A stretch of DNA of 31,056 nt, taken from the NCBI GenBank assembly GCA_023430065.1, contig JAEZCG010000157.1, forward strand, positions 1 through 31,056, written 5' to 3'. Both the position numbers and the translations under genes were made by a program. The notes beneath the pieces were generated by a model. The model was not told where the DNA came from, did no database searches, and worked only from the letters and a program-made list of their open reading frames with translations. This DNA is from Pseudomonadota bacterium (GTDB lineage: Bacteria; Pseudomonadota; Gammaproteobacteria; Burkholderiales; SHXO01). Below are positions 23,276 through 31,056 of this stretch, piece by piece (position 1 is the first letter of the stretch; each line of letters opens with the position of its first letter).

Positions 23276-23301
23276 TCAGTGCAGCCGGTTCAGTGCAGCC
23301 G
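23276..23301. repeat. 14-bp-period tandem duplication at the stop of the PDZ protein
   Basis: TCAGTGCAGCCG occurs at 23276-23287 and again at 23290-23301. On the minus strand this duplicates the last codons and stop of the gene that ends at 23290. Confidence 0.7.
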
Positions 23302-24264
23302 CGGCTTCTTCAGGAAGTCGCCGCGATCCGCGGACCGCAGCCGCGTGCGAATGACTGCGCCGTCGCGCAGCAAGGTGAGCGGAATCTCGGTGCCGGCCGG
23401 GCCGATGCGCCACACCTTGCGAAACATGTCGCCGAGGGACGCGACCGCATCGCCCGCCACCTCGACCACCTGGTCACCCTGCTTCACGCCGGCACGCTGG
23501 GCCGGACCGCCGTCTGCCACCCCGGCCACCACGCACTGGGAGCCGGTTTCCGTGGTGTACATCCCTAGCCAGGGCCGCGGCGGGCGGTCGGCCTGACCGC
23601 TGCGCAGCAGGTCTGCGAGGATCGGCTCGAGCAGATCGACGGGCACGATCATGTTGCCCTGCACGGTCTCACCGTCCACCGCTTCCTGCACCAGCAGCGA
23701 GCCGATGCCCATCAACCGGCCCTGTGCACTCACCAGCGCCGCGCCACCCCACTGCGGATGCGCCGGGGCAGTGAAGATGGCCTCGTCCAGCACGTACTCC
23801 CAGTAGCCGGCGAACTCGCGCTTGTCGGCGATGCGGGTGCGCAACGCATGCGTGCGCCCGCCGTGTCCGATCAGCAGGGCCTCGTCGCCCACCGCACAGT
23901 CGGCCGCCGAGCCGCGCGGGAGCGCCGGCAGATCGAGCCGGCCGAGCGGCTGCACCAGTCCGAAGCCCGTGGCGAAGTCGTAGGCCAGCGGAAACCCTTC
24001 CATCGCCGCGCCCTGGTTGGTGGTGAGCCAGATGCGCTCGGCTTCGGTGATCAGGTAGCCGATCGTGAGAACGAGACCGTTCGGACCGATGACCACGCCG
24101 TTGCCGACGCGCTCGGTGCCGAGGATGCCGGCGGTGAATGCGTCCTCGGGAATCTCCGCGTGCAACAGAACCAGCGCATCGAGCACACGCGCGAGATCGA
24201 ATGCGCAGTCCTCGGTTCTGGGTTGCAGCTCTTCGGGAAAGGCCCACTCGGCCGGCTTGCTCAT
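23290..24264 (-). CDS. Catalytically dead HtrA-like protein with a C-terminal PDZ domain
   Basis: The 324-residue product aligns with the trypsin-like domain of HtrA/DegP (about 50-215) followed by one PDZ domain (about 232-310, with GGPAQRAGVKQGDQVVEVAG). Framework motifs are kept: GNGVVIGPNGLVLT, and GAALVSAQGRLMGI shifted by one residue. All three catalytic positions are replaced: His by Y70 in TIGYLI, Asp by G100 in DFATGFGLV, and Ser by G173 in QWGGAAL. No signal peptide is visible at the N-terminus, so it may be cytoplasmic. It probably acts as a binding or scaffold protein rather than a protease. It diverges from the MFS gene at 24442. Confidence 0.85.
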   Translation of the reverse strand: MSKPAEWAFPEELQPRTEDCAFDLARVLDALVLLHAEIPEDAFTAGILGTERVGNGVVIGPNGLVLTIGYLITEAERIWLTTNQGAAMEGFPLAYDFATGFGLVQPLGRLDLPALPRGSAADCAVGDEALLIGHGGRTHALRTRIADKREFAGYWEYVLDEAIFTAPAHPQWGGAALVSAQGRLMGIGSLLVQEAVDGETVQGNMIVPVDLLEPILADLLRSGQADRPPRPWLGMYTTETGSQCVVAGVADGGPAQRAGVKQGDQVVEVAGDAVASLGDMFRKVWRIGPAGTEIPLTLLRDGAVIRTRLRSADRGDFLKKPRLH

Positions 24265-24335
24265 GTCGATCCGTCGGTGATCGTGGAGGATGTGTGGACA
24301 GCCATGTTACGCGAATGCGTGCAGTGCAAATTGCG

Positions 24336-24366
24336 CCGCATGCATGCAAGAGTGCCGCGCATGCGG
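24336..24366. promoter_or_regulatory. 8-bp inverted repeat in the PDZ-protein/MFS divergent region
   Basis: CCGCATGC (24336-24343) and GCATGCGG (24359-24366) are exact complements, 15 nt apart. Additional ATGCATGC text lies beside the left arm. It could be a regulator site shared by the divergent genes or a transcript hairpin. Confidence 0.35.
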
Positions 24367-24441
24367 AAGGTTCACCGTGCCGTGCCGCGCTCGATCTGGT
24401 GTAACGTGCGCGACTTGCCGCTTCGTTGCACCGCTTCCCCG

Positions 24442-25659
24442 ATGTCGACCCTTCCGCAGCCCGACTCCCGCTATGCCTGGACGCGCCTCGCTGTCGCCCT
24501 CGCCCTGTCCACCATCGGCGGCGTGGGGATGTGGTCCGTGATCGTGGCCTTGCCTGCCGTGCAGGCCGAGTTCGGGGTGGCGCGTGCGGACGCCTCGCTT
24601 CCGTACACGCTGACCATGATCGGCTTCGGCGTCAGCGGCATCGTTCTCGGCCGCGCCTCCGACCGGCGCGGCATCATGCTGCCGGTGCTCGCCTGCACGA
24701 TCGCGCTCGCCCTCGGTTACGTGGCCGCGGCGTCCGCTTCCGCCCTCTGGCAGTTCGCGCTGGTGCAGGGCGTGCTGATCGGCACCGGCAGCGCCGCCAC
24801 GTTCGCCCCGCTCATGGCCGACACCTCGCAGTGGTTCACGCGCCGGCGCGGCATCGCGGTGGGCTTGTTCGCGAGCGGCAATTACCTGTCCGGCACGCTG
24901 TGGCCTCCGCTGCTGCAGCACTTCATCGCCGAGCACGGCTGGCGCGCGACCTACCAGGGCGTGGCGCTGTTCTGCCTGGTCACGATGCTGCCGCTGGCAT
25001 TCATGCTGCGCCGCCGGCCGCCGTCCTCAGCCGCCGCCGTTCCTGCAGCGGGGGCGCGGTCGGCGCAGGCGATGCCGCTGGGCATGTCGCCCCGCGCGCT
25101 ACAGACCCTGCTGGTGATCGCCGGCGTGGCGTGTTGTGTGGCGATGTCGATGCCGCAGGTCCACATCGTCGCCTATTGCGCCGATCTCGGGTACGGCCCG
25201 GCCGTAGGGGCCCGCATGCTCTCGCTCATGCTCGCCTGCGGCATCGTCAGCCGGGTGGGCTTCGGTTTCATTTCCGACCGGGTCGGTGGCCTGCGCACGC
25301 TGCTGCTCGGCTCCGGGCTACAGGCACTGGCGCTGCTGCTGTTCCTGCCCTTCGACGGACTGGTCTCGCTCTACCTGATCTCCGCGTTGTTCGGCCTCTT
25401 CCAGGGGGGCATCGTGCCCAGCTACGCGATCATCATCCGTGAGTACTTCCCGGCGTCCGAGGCGGGCTGGCGCGTCGGGTTCGTCATCACCGCAACCCTG
25501 TTCGGCATGGCCCTGGGCGGGTGGATGTCGGGGGCGATCTTCGATCTGACCGGCTCGTATCGTGCGGCCTTCGTGAACGGCACGCTGTGGAATGCCCTCA
25601 ACCTGACCATCGCGTTCATGTTGCTGCGCCGCTCCAGGCAGGCGCTGGCGGTGGCCTGA
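24442..25659 (+). CDS. Major facilitator superfamily transporter
   Basis: The 405-residue product has about twelve hydrophobic segments in two halves. The family loop between helices 2 and 3 is present as GRASDRRG (residues 70-77), and its second-half counterpart as GFISDRVGG. Between the halves lies a Pro/Ala-rich cytoplasmic linker (about 193-215). It acts in the inner membrane as a secondary transporter; the substrate cannot be read. The start at 24442 is chosen because a membrane helix begins soon after and family members start here. The ribosome site is poor. It diverges from the PDZ protein across 177 bp. Confidence 0.9.
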   Translation: MSTLPQPDSRYAWTRLAVALALSTIGGVGMWSVIVALPAVQAEFGVARADASLPYTLTMIGFGVSGIVLGRASDRRGIMLPVLACTIALALGYVAAASASALWQFALVQGVLIGTGSAATFAPLMADTSQWFTRRRGIAVGLFASGNYLSGTLWPPLLQHFIAEHGWRATYQGVALFCLVTMLPLAFMLRRRPPSSAAAVPAAGARSAQAMPLGMSPRALQTLLVIAGVACCVAMSMPQVHIVAYCADLGYGPAVGARMLSLMLACGIVSRVGFGFISDRVGGLRTLLLGSGLQALALLLFLPFDGLVSLYLISALFGLFQGGIVPSYAIIIREYFPASEAGWRVGFVITATLFGMALGGWMSGAIFDLTGSYRAAFVNGTLWNALNLTIAFMLLRRSRQALAVA

Positions 25660-25696
25660 GGGCGTTTCCGGACAAGGGCCTGCAGACTCCAGGATC

Positions 25697-25723
25697 TCAA
25701 GTTTGGAGCGGGCGGACCGTTAG
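25697..25723 (+). promoter_or_regulatory. Candidate sigma-28 (FliA) promoter
   Basis: TCAAGTTT (25697-25704), an 11-nt spacer, then ACCGTTAG (25716-25723). The known FliA consensus is TAAAGTTT-N11-GCCGATAA, and TCAAG is favoured in Pseudomonas. The -35 matches at 7 of 8 and the -10 at 5 of 8, with exact spacing. It is 29 bp upstream of the kinase-HDOD start. Confidence 0.4.
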
Positions 25724-25752
25724 GCTCTCGGAAGCCTGTCATCCCATCCAAC

Positions 25753-27747
25753 GTGAACGCGCCAACGCGGCCTGACGCCCCACCCATCCCTGCGGTCAGG
25801 GCCAACGAGACCATCGGCCGGTTTCGGGTGGTGCGCATGCTCGGGCGCGGCGCGCAGGGGACGGTGTTCCTCGCCTCGGACCCGCAGCTGGGCCGCCTGG
25901 TCGCGATCAAGACGCTGTCGCTGGCCGGGGAGAGCGGGGCGGCACGCATGCAACGGCTGATGCAGGAGGCGCGCACGGCGAGCGGGCTGTCGCACCCGAA
26001 CATCGTGCCTGTGTACGAGGTCGGCATGGTGGCCGACCTGCCCTACGTCGTGTTCGAGTATGTCGAGGGGCGCACGCTCAGCCACCTGCTGAGGATCGAC
26101 GGCGCCATGCCGATGGCACGGGCGGTCATCACCATGAGCCAGATCCTGGCGGGGATCGCCCAGGCCCATGGCAAGGGACTCATGCACGGCGACATCACGC
26201 CCGCGAACATTCTGCTGTCCGCGTCCGGGGTGCCGCGCGTGACCGATTTCGGTATCTCGCGCGACCTGTTCACCTCCCCCGACCAGGCGCCGGCCGGCAC
26301 CCTGCGCTACATGGCGCCGGAGTACTTCCAGGGTCTCGCCCCGGACCTGCGTGCCGACGTGTTCGCGCTCGGACTGATCTTCTGGGAGATGCTCACCGGA
26401 GAACCGGCGATCTGCGGCAGTGACAGCGTGAGCACCATCTACCATACGCTCAACGGCACCATTGCCCCGCCGTCGACGAAAGTCCCCGGTATCGATGCGC
26501 AGGTGGACGAGATCGTTCAGCGTGCGCTGGAAAAGGATCGCGAGGCGCGCTTCCGGGACGCGGCCGAGATGAAGGAAGTGCTCGACCGTTTCCGGGTGCC
26601 GGGAAGCGCCGGCGGGAGCAATCCGTTGGCGAGCGCCACCTCGCACAGCACGGTGGATTTCCTGCTGCGGCGCATGCGTCATAAGGCCGACTTTCCGGTC
26701 CTGTCGCAGCGCTTCCACGAGATCAACCGGCTGACCTCGGACGAGTCGGAGACGTCCCTGCAGAAGCTCTCCAACCTGGTGCTGCAGGACTTCGCGTTGA
26801 CGCACAAGCTGTTGCAGCTGGTGAACTCGGTCGCCTACGGCGGCAACGGGCGGGTGACCAGCGTCACGCAGGCGATCCTGACCCTCGGCCTGGAGCAGGT
26901 GCGGGTGGTCGCCACCAGCCTGATGCTCGCCACGCCCCCGCGCGGCAAGGATGTCCATCCTGGCTTGCACGAAGTCCTGCTGGGTGCGTTCGTGGCCGGG
27001 GTGGTGGGCCGCAATCTGGGCCGCATGGCCGGACTCAAGAACGTCGAGGAGCTGTTCATCTGCTCGATGTTCAGCCGGCTCGGCGAGATTCTGGCGATCT
27101 ATTACTTCCCGGACGACTACGACGAGATCGTCCGCGTGGTGGGTACGCAGGCGCTGAACGAGCTCGAGGCCTCGCGCGACGTGCTGGGGATCGGCTTCGA
27201 CGAACTGGGCATCGAGGTGGCGCGGCGCTGGAACTTTCCGCCCAACGTACTGCATGCGATGCGCGCGTTGCCCGAAGGGCTGCTGGGCGCAGCGCTGACG
27301 GAGACCGAACGCATCGCCCACTGCGCCGGATTCGCGCGCGAATTGTGCGACGCTGCCTGGCGTACCCCGCCGCAGGAGCGCGAGGCGGTGCTGGCGCGGC
27401 TCGTCGAGCGCTTCCAGGCCAGCATCCCGAAGGCGTCGACCCATCTTCGCCCGCTCATCGCGCATTCCCTCGACCTCGGCCGCAAGTACTGCGGCATCAT
27501 CGGTATCGACACGCGCGGCAGCGCGCTCATCGAAGGGCTCAGCGCATGGGCGCATCCGACCGCGGCGCCGCATGCGCAACCGGACAAGCCGGTGGCAGCG
27601 CCGGCGACCACGCACCCATTCGCCACGACCCGTACCCAGAAGCTGCCTACGGTCGCGGTGCCCGCCGCCGCATTCAGGAGGCCGGCCAAGGCACCCCGCG
27701 GCGTAAGCGGCTGGGTCCGACGGCTCTGGGCGCGGCTGGCGGCGTAG
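25753..27747 (+). CDS. Ser/Thr protein kinase fused to an HDOD domain
   Basis: The 664-residue product joins a Hanks-type kinase (about 20-283) to an HDOD signal-output domain (about 305-510) and a low-complexity basic C-terminus. The kinase shows GRGAQG (31-36), lysine K53, glutamate E72, the catalytic loop HGDITPAN (145-152) with D147, DFG (165-167) and APE (188-190). HRD has become HGD, so the kinase is not of the arginine-regulated type, and the usual Lys two residues after the Asp is Thr. It is probably active, since such substitutions occur in bacterial kinases. HDOD domains are found in regulators of biofilm, motility and DNA transfer. The start is GTG at 25753, with no clear ribosome site. 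Confidence 0.9.
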   Translation: MNAPTRPDAPPIPAVRANETIGRFRVVRMLGRGAQGTVFLASDPQLGRLVAIKTLSLAGESGAARMQRLMQEARTASGLSHPNIVPVYEVGMVADLPYVVFEYVEGRTLSHLLRIDGAMPMARAVITMSQILAGIAQAHGKGLMHGDITPANILLSASGVPRVTDFGISRDLFTSPDQAPAGTLRYMAPEYFQGLAPDLRADVFALGLIFWEMLTGEPAICGSDSVSTIYHTLNGTIAPPSTKVPGIDAQVDEIVQRALEKDREARFRDAAEMKEVLDRFRVPGSAGGSNPLASATSHSTVDFLLRRMRHKADFPVLSQRFHEINRLTSDESETSLQKLSNLVLQDFALTHKLLQLVNSVAYGGNGRVTSVTQAILTLGLEQVRVVATSLMLATPPRGKDVHPGLHEVLLGAFVAGVVGRNLGRMAGLKNVEELFICSMFSRLGEILAIYYFPDDYDEIVRVVGTQALNELEASRDVLGIGFDELGIEVARRWNFPPNVLHAMRALPEGLLGAALTETERIAHCAGFARELCDAAWRTPPQEREAVLARLVERFQASIPKASTHLRPLIAHSLDLGRKYCGIIGIDTRGSALIEGLSAWAHPTAAPHAQPDKPVAAPATTHPFATTRTQKLPTVAVPAAAFRRPAKAPRGVSGWVRRLWARLAA

Positions 27748-27761
27748 CCGCGCACGCGGGG

Positions 27762-27770
27762 TGCTAGACT
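27762..27770 (+). promoter_or_regulatory. Possible extended -10 promoter for the small membrane protein
   Basis: TGCTAGACT matches the extended -10 form TGnTAnnnT. It starts 14 bp after the kinase stop and 38 bp before the next start. No -35 is visible. Confidence 0.28.
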
Positions 27771-27799
27771 GCAGGAGTGACTTTCACGCGCACCCCGGC

Positions 27800-28216
27800 A
27801 TGACATCCGATGTGCAGTCCCCGGCGCTCCCCGCCGCCTCGCTGGTCCGCATCACCAATATCGTCTATGGCCTGCACGCCATCAGCCTGGTGCTCGGGGC
27901 GTTCGGCGCGGCCACGGTGATCGGTTCCTTCCTCTTCGGATGGCCGTCGATCATCGCGGTGGTCATCAACTACGTGAAGCGCGGCGAGGTGCGCGGCACC
28001 TACCTGGATTCCCACTTCTCCTGGCAGATCCGCACGTTCTGGTTTGCGCTGCTGTGGGCGATCGTGGTTGCCCTGGTATCCATTCCGCTCGCCCTCGTGG
28101 TGATCGGATTCGGCACCTGGGTGCTCGGCATGTTCCTACTGGGCGTCTGGGCGATCTACCGGATCGCCCGCGGCTGGCTCGCTCTGCGCGAGGGTCGCGC
28201 CATGCCGATGTCCTGA
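27800..28216 (+). CDS. Small membrane protein, DUF4870-like
   Basis: The 138-residue product has three to four hydrophobic helices: about 16-50 (likely two segments), 75-98 and 100-122. Between them is a charged loop, YVKRGEVRGTYLDSHFSWQI. That loop, followed by a WFALLWAIV helix, resembles the DUF4870 and related transmembrane proteins of Proteobacteria. Function is unknown. The ATG at 27800 is preferred over an in-frame GTG at 27761, which overlaps the promoter-like sequence. The 3' end overlaps the convergent flavoprotein gene by 81 bp. Confidence 0.75.
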   Translation: MTSDVQSPALPAASLVRITNIVYGLHAISLVLGAFGAATVIGSFLFGWPSIIAVVINYVKRGEVRGTYLDSHFSWQIRTFWFALLWAIVVALVSIPLALVVIGFGTWVLGMFLLGVWAIYRIARGWLALREGRAMPMS

Positions 28217-29458
28217 CAGCCAGGCGGCGGCACCCTCACCCGCGACGCGGCCGCTCGCGAGGCAGGCGGTGAGGAGATAGCCGCCGGTCGGCGCCTCCCA
28301 GTCGATCATCTCACCTGCGCAGAACACGCCCGGCAATGCGCGCAGCATCAGGCGCTCGTCGAGCGCCTCGAAGCGTACTCCGCCGGCACTGCTGATCGCC
28401 TCGTCCAGCGGACGGGGCGCGTCCACCGACAGGGGAAGCGCTTTCAACAGCGCTGCCAACGCCCGATTCCCGCCGGGCACGGTCACGCACACCTCTCGCA
28501 CCAGCGCTGCCTTCACGCCTTGCACGCCGATCGCTCGCAAGCGGTTGGCGAGGGACTGGCCCGGGCGCTGCCGCTCGAGCTTCTCCGCCAGCCGATCGAG
28601 GGGCACGTCGGGGACGAGATCGAGGAAGAGCAGGGCTGAGCCGCGGCGCACGATCGCCTCGCGCAACCCGCGCGACAGGCCGTATACGAGCGATCCCTCG
28701 ATTCCGTAGCGCGTGATCACGAACTCGCCGCGCCGCGGCGCTGCGTCATCGTCCAGCCATGCGTCGACGCTCTTGACGGGCGAGCCGGCGAAGCGCGCTT
28801 GGAACTGCGCGCTCCAGCCGCGCTCGAAACCGCAGTTGGCCGGCACCAGCGGCGCGACCGCAACGCCTGCGGCCTCGAGCCGCGCGACCCAGGCGCCGTC
28901 CGATCCGAGGCGTGGCCAACTGCCCCCGCCCATCGCGAGCACCGTGGCCCGGCCGATCACGCGCACCGGTCCGGCCGGCGCCGAGAACACCAGTGCGCCG
29001 TCGTCCCAGCCGAGGAAACAATGGCGCACGTGCACGCGCACGCCCAGGCGCCGGAGCCGTGCGAGCCAGGCGCGCAGCAGCGGCGCGGCCTTCATTCCGG
29101 CGGGAAAGACGCGGCCGGAGCTGCCGGCGAAGGTTTCGATGCCCAGGGCATGCACCCACGCCCGAAGCGCGTCCGGGCCCAGGGTGTCGAGCCACGGCCG
29201 CACCTGCGCCGACCGGTCGGCGAATCGCGCAGCGAAGCGCTCGATGCATTCCGTGTGCGTGATGTTGAGTCCGCTCCGGCCTGCCAGCAGAAACTTGCGG
29301 CCGACCGAAGGCATGCGGTCGTACAGGTCGACCGCGATTCCTGCGCCCGCCAGCGTCTCCGCCGCCATCAACCCGGCCGGACCGCCACCCACGATGGCGC
29401 ATTCCACCCGGACCGGGACCTCCCGCCTGGCGGATGCACGATCGCTTGCAAGAGTCAT
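28136..29458 (-). CDS. FAD-dependent oxidoreductase of the BaiN/HI0933 (PP4765-like) group
   Basis: The 440-residue product has the FAD-binding Rossmann motif GGGPAG (24-29). The group's second signature, GRKFLLAGRSGLNITH (53-68), follows, and the terminal FAD-contacting block GVFCAGEMIDWEAPTGGYLL lies in the C-terminal region. The AGRSGLNITH form, rather than GGGRCNVTN, points to the PP4765-like branch. Physiological substrate is unknown. The first 17 residues are not conserved-looking, and a downstream GTG start cannot be excluded. About 27 C-terminal residues are encoded within the 81-bp tail-to-tail overlap with the membrane protein. Confidence 0.9.
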   Translation of the reverse strand: MTLASDRASARREVPVRVECAIVGGGPAGLMAAETLAGAGIAVDLYDRMPSVGRKFLLAGRSGLNITHTECIERFAARFADRSAQVRPWLDTLGPDALRAWVHALGIETFAGSSGRVFPAGMKAAPLLRAWLARLRRLGVRVHVRHCFLGWDDGALVFSAPAGPVRVIGRATVLAMGGGSWPRLGSDGAWVARLEAAGVAVAPLVPANCGFERGWSAQFQARFAGSPVKSVDAWLDDDAAPRRGEFVITRYGIEGSLVYGLSRGLREAIVRRGSALLFLDLVPDVPLDRLAEKLERQRPGQSLANRLRAIGVQGVKAALVREVCVTVPGGNRALAALLKALPLSVDAPRPLDEAISSAGGVRFEALDERLMLRALPGVFCAGEMIDWEAPTGGYLLTACLASGRVAGEGAAAWLSGHRHGATLAQSEPAAGDPVDRPDAQ

Positions 29459-29513
29459 GGGTGACGGGGATCGACCGTGCCGGGATGCGAAGAGTCGAGC
29501 GCGAAGAGGCTAT

Positions 29514-29540
29514 CACGCACGCTGCACGCATGCGTGCGTG
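29514..29540. terminator. Hairpin between the YihY-like and flavoprotein genes
   Basis: CACGCACGC (29514-29522) and GCGTGCGTG (29532-29540) are perfect 9-bp arms around a 9-nt loop. It lies 47 bp past the YihY stop in its direction of transcription. No U-tract follows, so it is a weak terminator candidate. Confidence 0.35.
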
Positions 29541-29587
29541 CCTGTGCGCCGGGCGGGCAGGCGTGCAGAGCGATGCCCGCGTGCAGT

Positions 29588-30475
29588 TTACGCGCGTGCG
29601 TCGCGACGGCGCTCGGCGTGCGGCCGGTCCGAGGCGCCGTTGCGATGGTTGCGGATGACCGCGTTCACCTCGGCGCCGAACAGCAGGACCGCCGCCGAAA
29701 GATAGAAGTAGAACAACAGGATCACCACCGCACCGATGCTGCCGTAGGTCGCGTCGTAGTTGCCGAAGTTCTGCACGTAGAGACCGAATGCGACCGATGC
29801 GGCAATCCAGATTACCACCGCCAGCACCGCCCCTGGGGTAATGAAGCGAAAGCGCTGATGGATGTTGGGGCCGGCATAGTAGACGATCGATACCGTCAGC
29901 ATGAGCAGGAGCACCGCGACCGGCCATCGCAGCCATGTCCAGATCGCCACGAACGTCTCTCCCAACCCGAGCTGGGCGGCGACCCAGCCGGCAGCCTGCG
30001 GACCCAGGACCATGAGGACGGCGGCGCCGATCAGCAGCACCGCCAGCCCGACGGTGTAGAGGAGCGAAAGCAGGTACAGACGCCACGTCGGCCGGCGTTC
30101 GGCCACGTCGTAGGCCACATTCAGCGCCTCGATGAGCGACATGACGCCCACCGAGGCCGACCACAGCGCGAGCAGGATCCCGATCGACACCAGCCCGCCG
30201 CGCGGGGTCTGCAGTTCGTCGATCACCGAGTTCACCTGTCCCATCGCCTCCGCAGGCACGACTAGCGACGCCTGCTCGCGCATCCATTCGAACAGCTCGG
30301 GGATTTGCAGGAAGGCGAGCAGCGCCACCAGGAACAGCACGAACGGGAACAGGGAAAAGACGACGCGATAAGCCAGGGCGGCCGCATAGGTGGTCATGCT
30401 GTCCGCACTGAAATCCTGAATGGCGCGCTTGAGCACTTCGAAGGCCGAAAGGCCGCCAAGGGCAGCAATGCTCAT
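29588..30475 (-). CDS. YihY/BrkB family inner-membrane protein
   Basis: The 295-residue product has about six transmembrane helices. The family opening is evident: AIQDFSADSMTTYAAALAYRVVFSLFPF (the A-A-L-A-Y-x-x-x-F-S-L-x-P pattern at residues 31-45). So is the family closing stretch LYVQNFGNYDATYGSIGAVVILL near 235-257. Once annotated as ribonuclease BN, the family is a membrane protein of uncertain role. The C-terminus is short, Arg-rich and cytoplasmic. The ribosome site is weak. It diverges from the peptidoglycan-binding protein at 30633. Confidence 0.92.
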   Translation of the reverse strand: MSIAALGGLSAFEVLKRAIQDFSADSMTTYAAALAYRVVFSLFPFVLFLVALLAFLQIPELFEWMREQASLVVPAEAMGQVNSVIDELQTPRGGLVSIGILLALWSASVGVMSLIEALNVAYDVAERRPTWRLYLLSLLYTVGLAVLLIGAAVLMVLGPQAAGWVAAQLGLGETFVAIWTWLRWPVAVLLLMLTVSIVYYAGPNIHQRFRFITPGAVLAVVIWIAASVAFGLYVQNFGNYDATYGSIGAVVILLFYFYLSAAVLLFGAEVNAVIRNHRNGASDRPHAERRRDARA

Positions 30476-30632
30476 CGATCGAGTCCGGTAGGGGATGCGT
30501 TCACCGCGCCAGCAAACGGAGTGCCGCCGGCATGGCGGGAGATGACGACGGGGCGCTGGGAATGCTCGTTGCCGTGCGTTATCTCATGGGACGACGGCCT
30601 TGCCGCGTCCGCCCACTCATTGGAGATCCAGC

Positions 30633-31056
30633 ATGAACACCACTCGTACGTTGATTGCCACCGCGGCAGCGCTGCTGCTGGCGGGACCCGCGCTCGCGCA
30701 GCAGGACACCCAGACCACGGAGCCCGGCGCCGCCGGGACGCAGGCGCAACAGGCAGGGAATGAACGGAATCCGCAGGCCATGCAGCGCGATGCGCAGACG
30801 GTCAGACAGATTCAGCAGAAGCTGGAGGACGAAGGCTATCGAGTCGGCGCGATCGACGGCATCTGGGGCCCGAAGACCTCCTCGGCGCTGAAGGAGTTTC
30901 AGCAGGCGCAGGGGCTGGACGCCGACGGCAAGCTGTCGCAGAGCACCCTCAGCGCGTTGGGCATCGAGGGACAGGGCGGTGAGTCGATGGCGGCTGACCG
31001 GATGAATTCCGATCCCACCGACGCAACCGGTGCCGCCGACGGCATGGGTGATACGC
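30633..31056 (+). CDS. Exported peptidoglycan-binding domain protein, 3' end outside window
   Basis: An open frame runs from the ATG at 30633 to the window end, 141 codons. The ATG follows a GGAG about 7 nt upstream. Residues 1-22 are a Sec signal peptide ending in ALA. A Gln/Ala-rich stretch follows, then a PG_binding_1 domain at about 55-111, with VRQIQQKLEDEGY and the signature DGIWGPKTSSALKEFQ. The rest, to the edge, is Met/Asp/Ala-rich and possibly disordered. It likely binds cell-wall peptidoglycan in the periplasm. Whether a catalytic domain follows cannot be seen. Confidence 0.85.
   Translation, partial: MNTTRTLIATAAALLLAGPALAQQDTQTTEPGAAGTQAQQAGNERNPQAMQRDAQTVRQIQQKLEDEGYRVGAIDGIWGPKTSSALKEFQQAQGLDADGKLSQSTLSALGIEGQGGESMAADRMNSDPTDATGAADGMGDT

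Noticed and set aside
25720..27615. 631-residue antisense frame over the kinase gene
   Set aside because: Rich in Arg, His and Gln without motifs, while the plus strand has a complete set of kinase motifs.
28746..30287. 513-residue minus-strand frame bridging YihY and the flavoprotein
   Set aside because: It is in a different frame from both real genes and reads their sequence as Arg/Ala-rich noise.

Overview
The window is GC-rich chromosomal DNA. Its gene content points to a betaproteobacterium: homodimeric-type pyruvate dehydrogenase E1 next to a lipoyl-domain E2, a DUF3563-like small protein, a DUF1328 membrane peptide, a kinase-HDOD fusion and a branched-chain-type ABC cluster carrying its own acyl-CoA ligase. 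The genus cannot be named from sequence alone. No rRNA, tRNA, CRISPR array, transposase or phage gene was found.

Layout. Positions 1-3100 (minus strand) hold the pyruvate dehydrogenase genes aceE and the start of aceF, with a perfect TATAAT upstream. Positions 3245-6003 (minus) hold lysR, a PaaK-like ligase and an AhpD-like protein; a small DUF3563-like gene diverges from lysR at 6183. Positions 6514-13902 (minus) form one six-gene unit: long-chain-type acyl-CoA synthetase, livG, livH, livM, livK and livF. This is a complete ABC importer plus a ligase that could trap the imported acid as its CoA thioester. The PaaK-like ligase beyond it probably belongs to the same pathway. Three of the four intergenic gaps from livG to livF contain long imperfect hairpins with arms built of 8-9 nt units.

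Positions 14043-19177 hold a DUF1328 peptide gene diverging from a 1614-residue AsmA/DUF748-type envelope protein with six internal repeats. Positions 19185-23269 are the most rearranged part. A class III (HemL-like) aminotransferase gene and an epimerase/SDR gene should sit back to back. They are separated instead by 1.75 kb bounded by a 126-bp direct repeat (123/126 identical). Between the repeats lie a truncated epimerase start, an exported protein of no recognised family with lower GC in the one line compared, and a shrunken aminotransferase remnant.

Positions 23290-31056 hold an HtrA-shaped PDZ protein that has lost all three catalytic residues, a divergent MFS transporter, a Ser/Thr kinase-HDOD fusion behind a sigma-28-like promoter, a small membrane protein, a BaiN/HI0933-type flavoprotein, a YihY/BrkB membrane protein and the start of an exported peptidoglycan-binding protein.

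The best leads for something new are the hairpin family in the liv operon, the direct-repeat-bounded orphan exported gene and the catalytically dead HtrA homologue. None is proven to be a new system from sequence alone.
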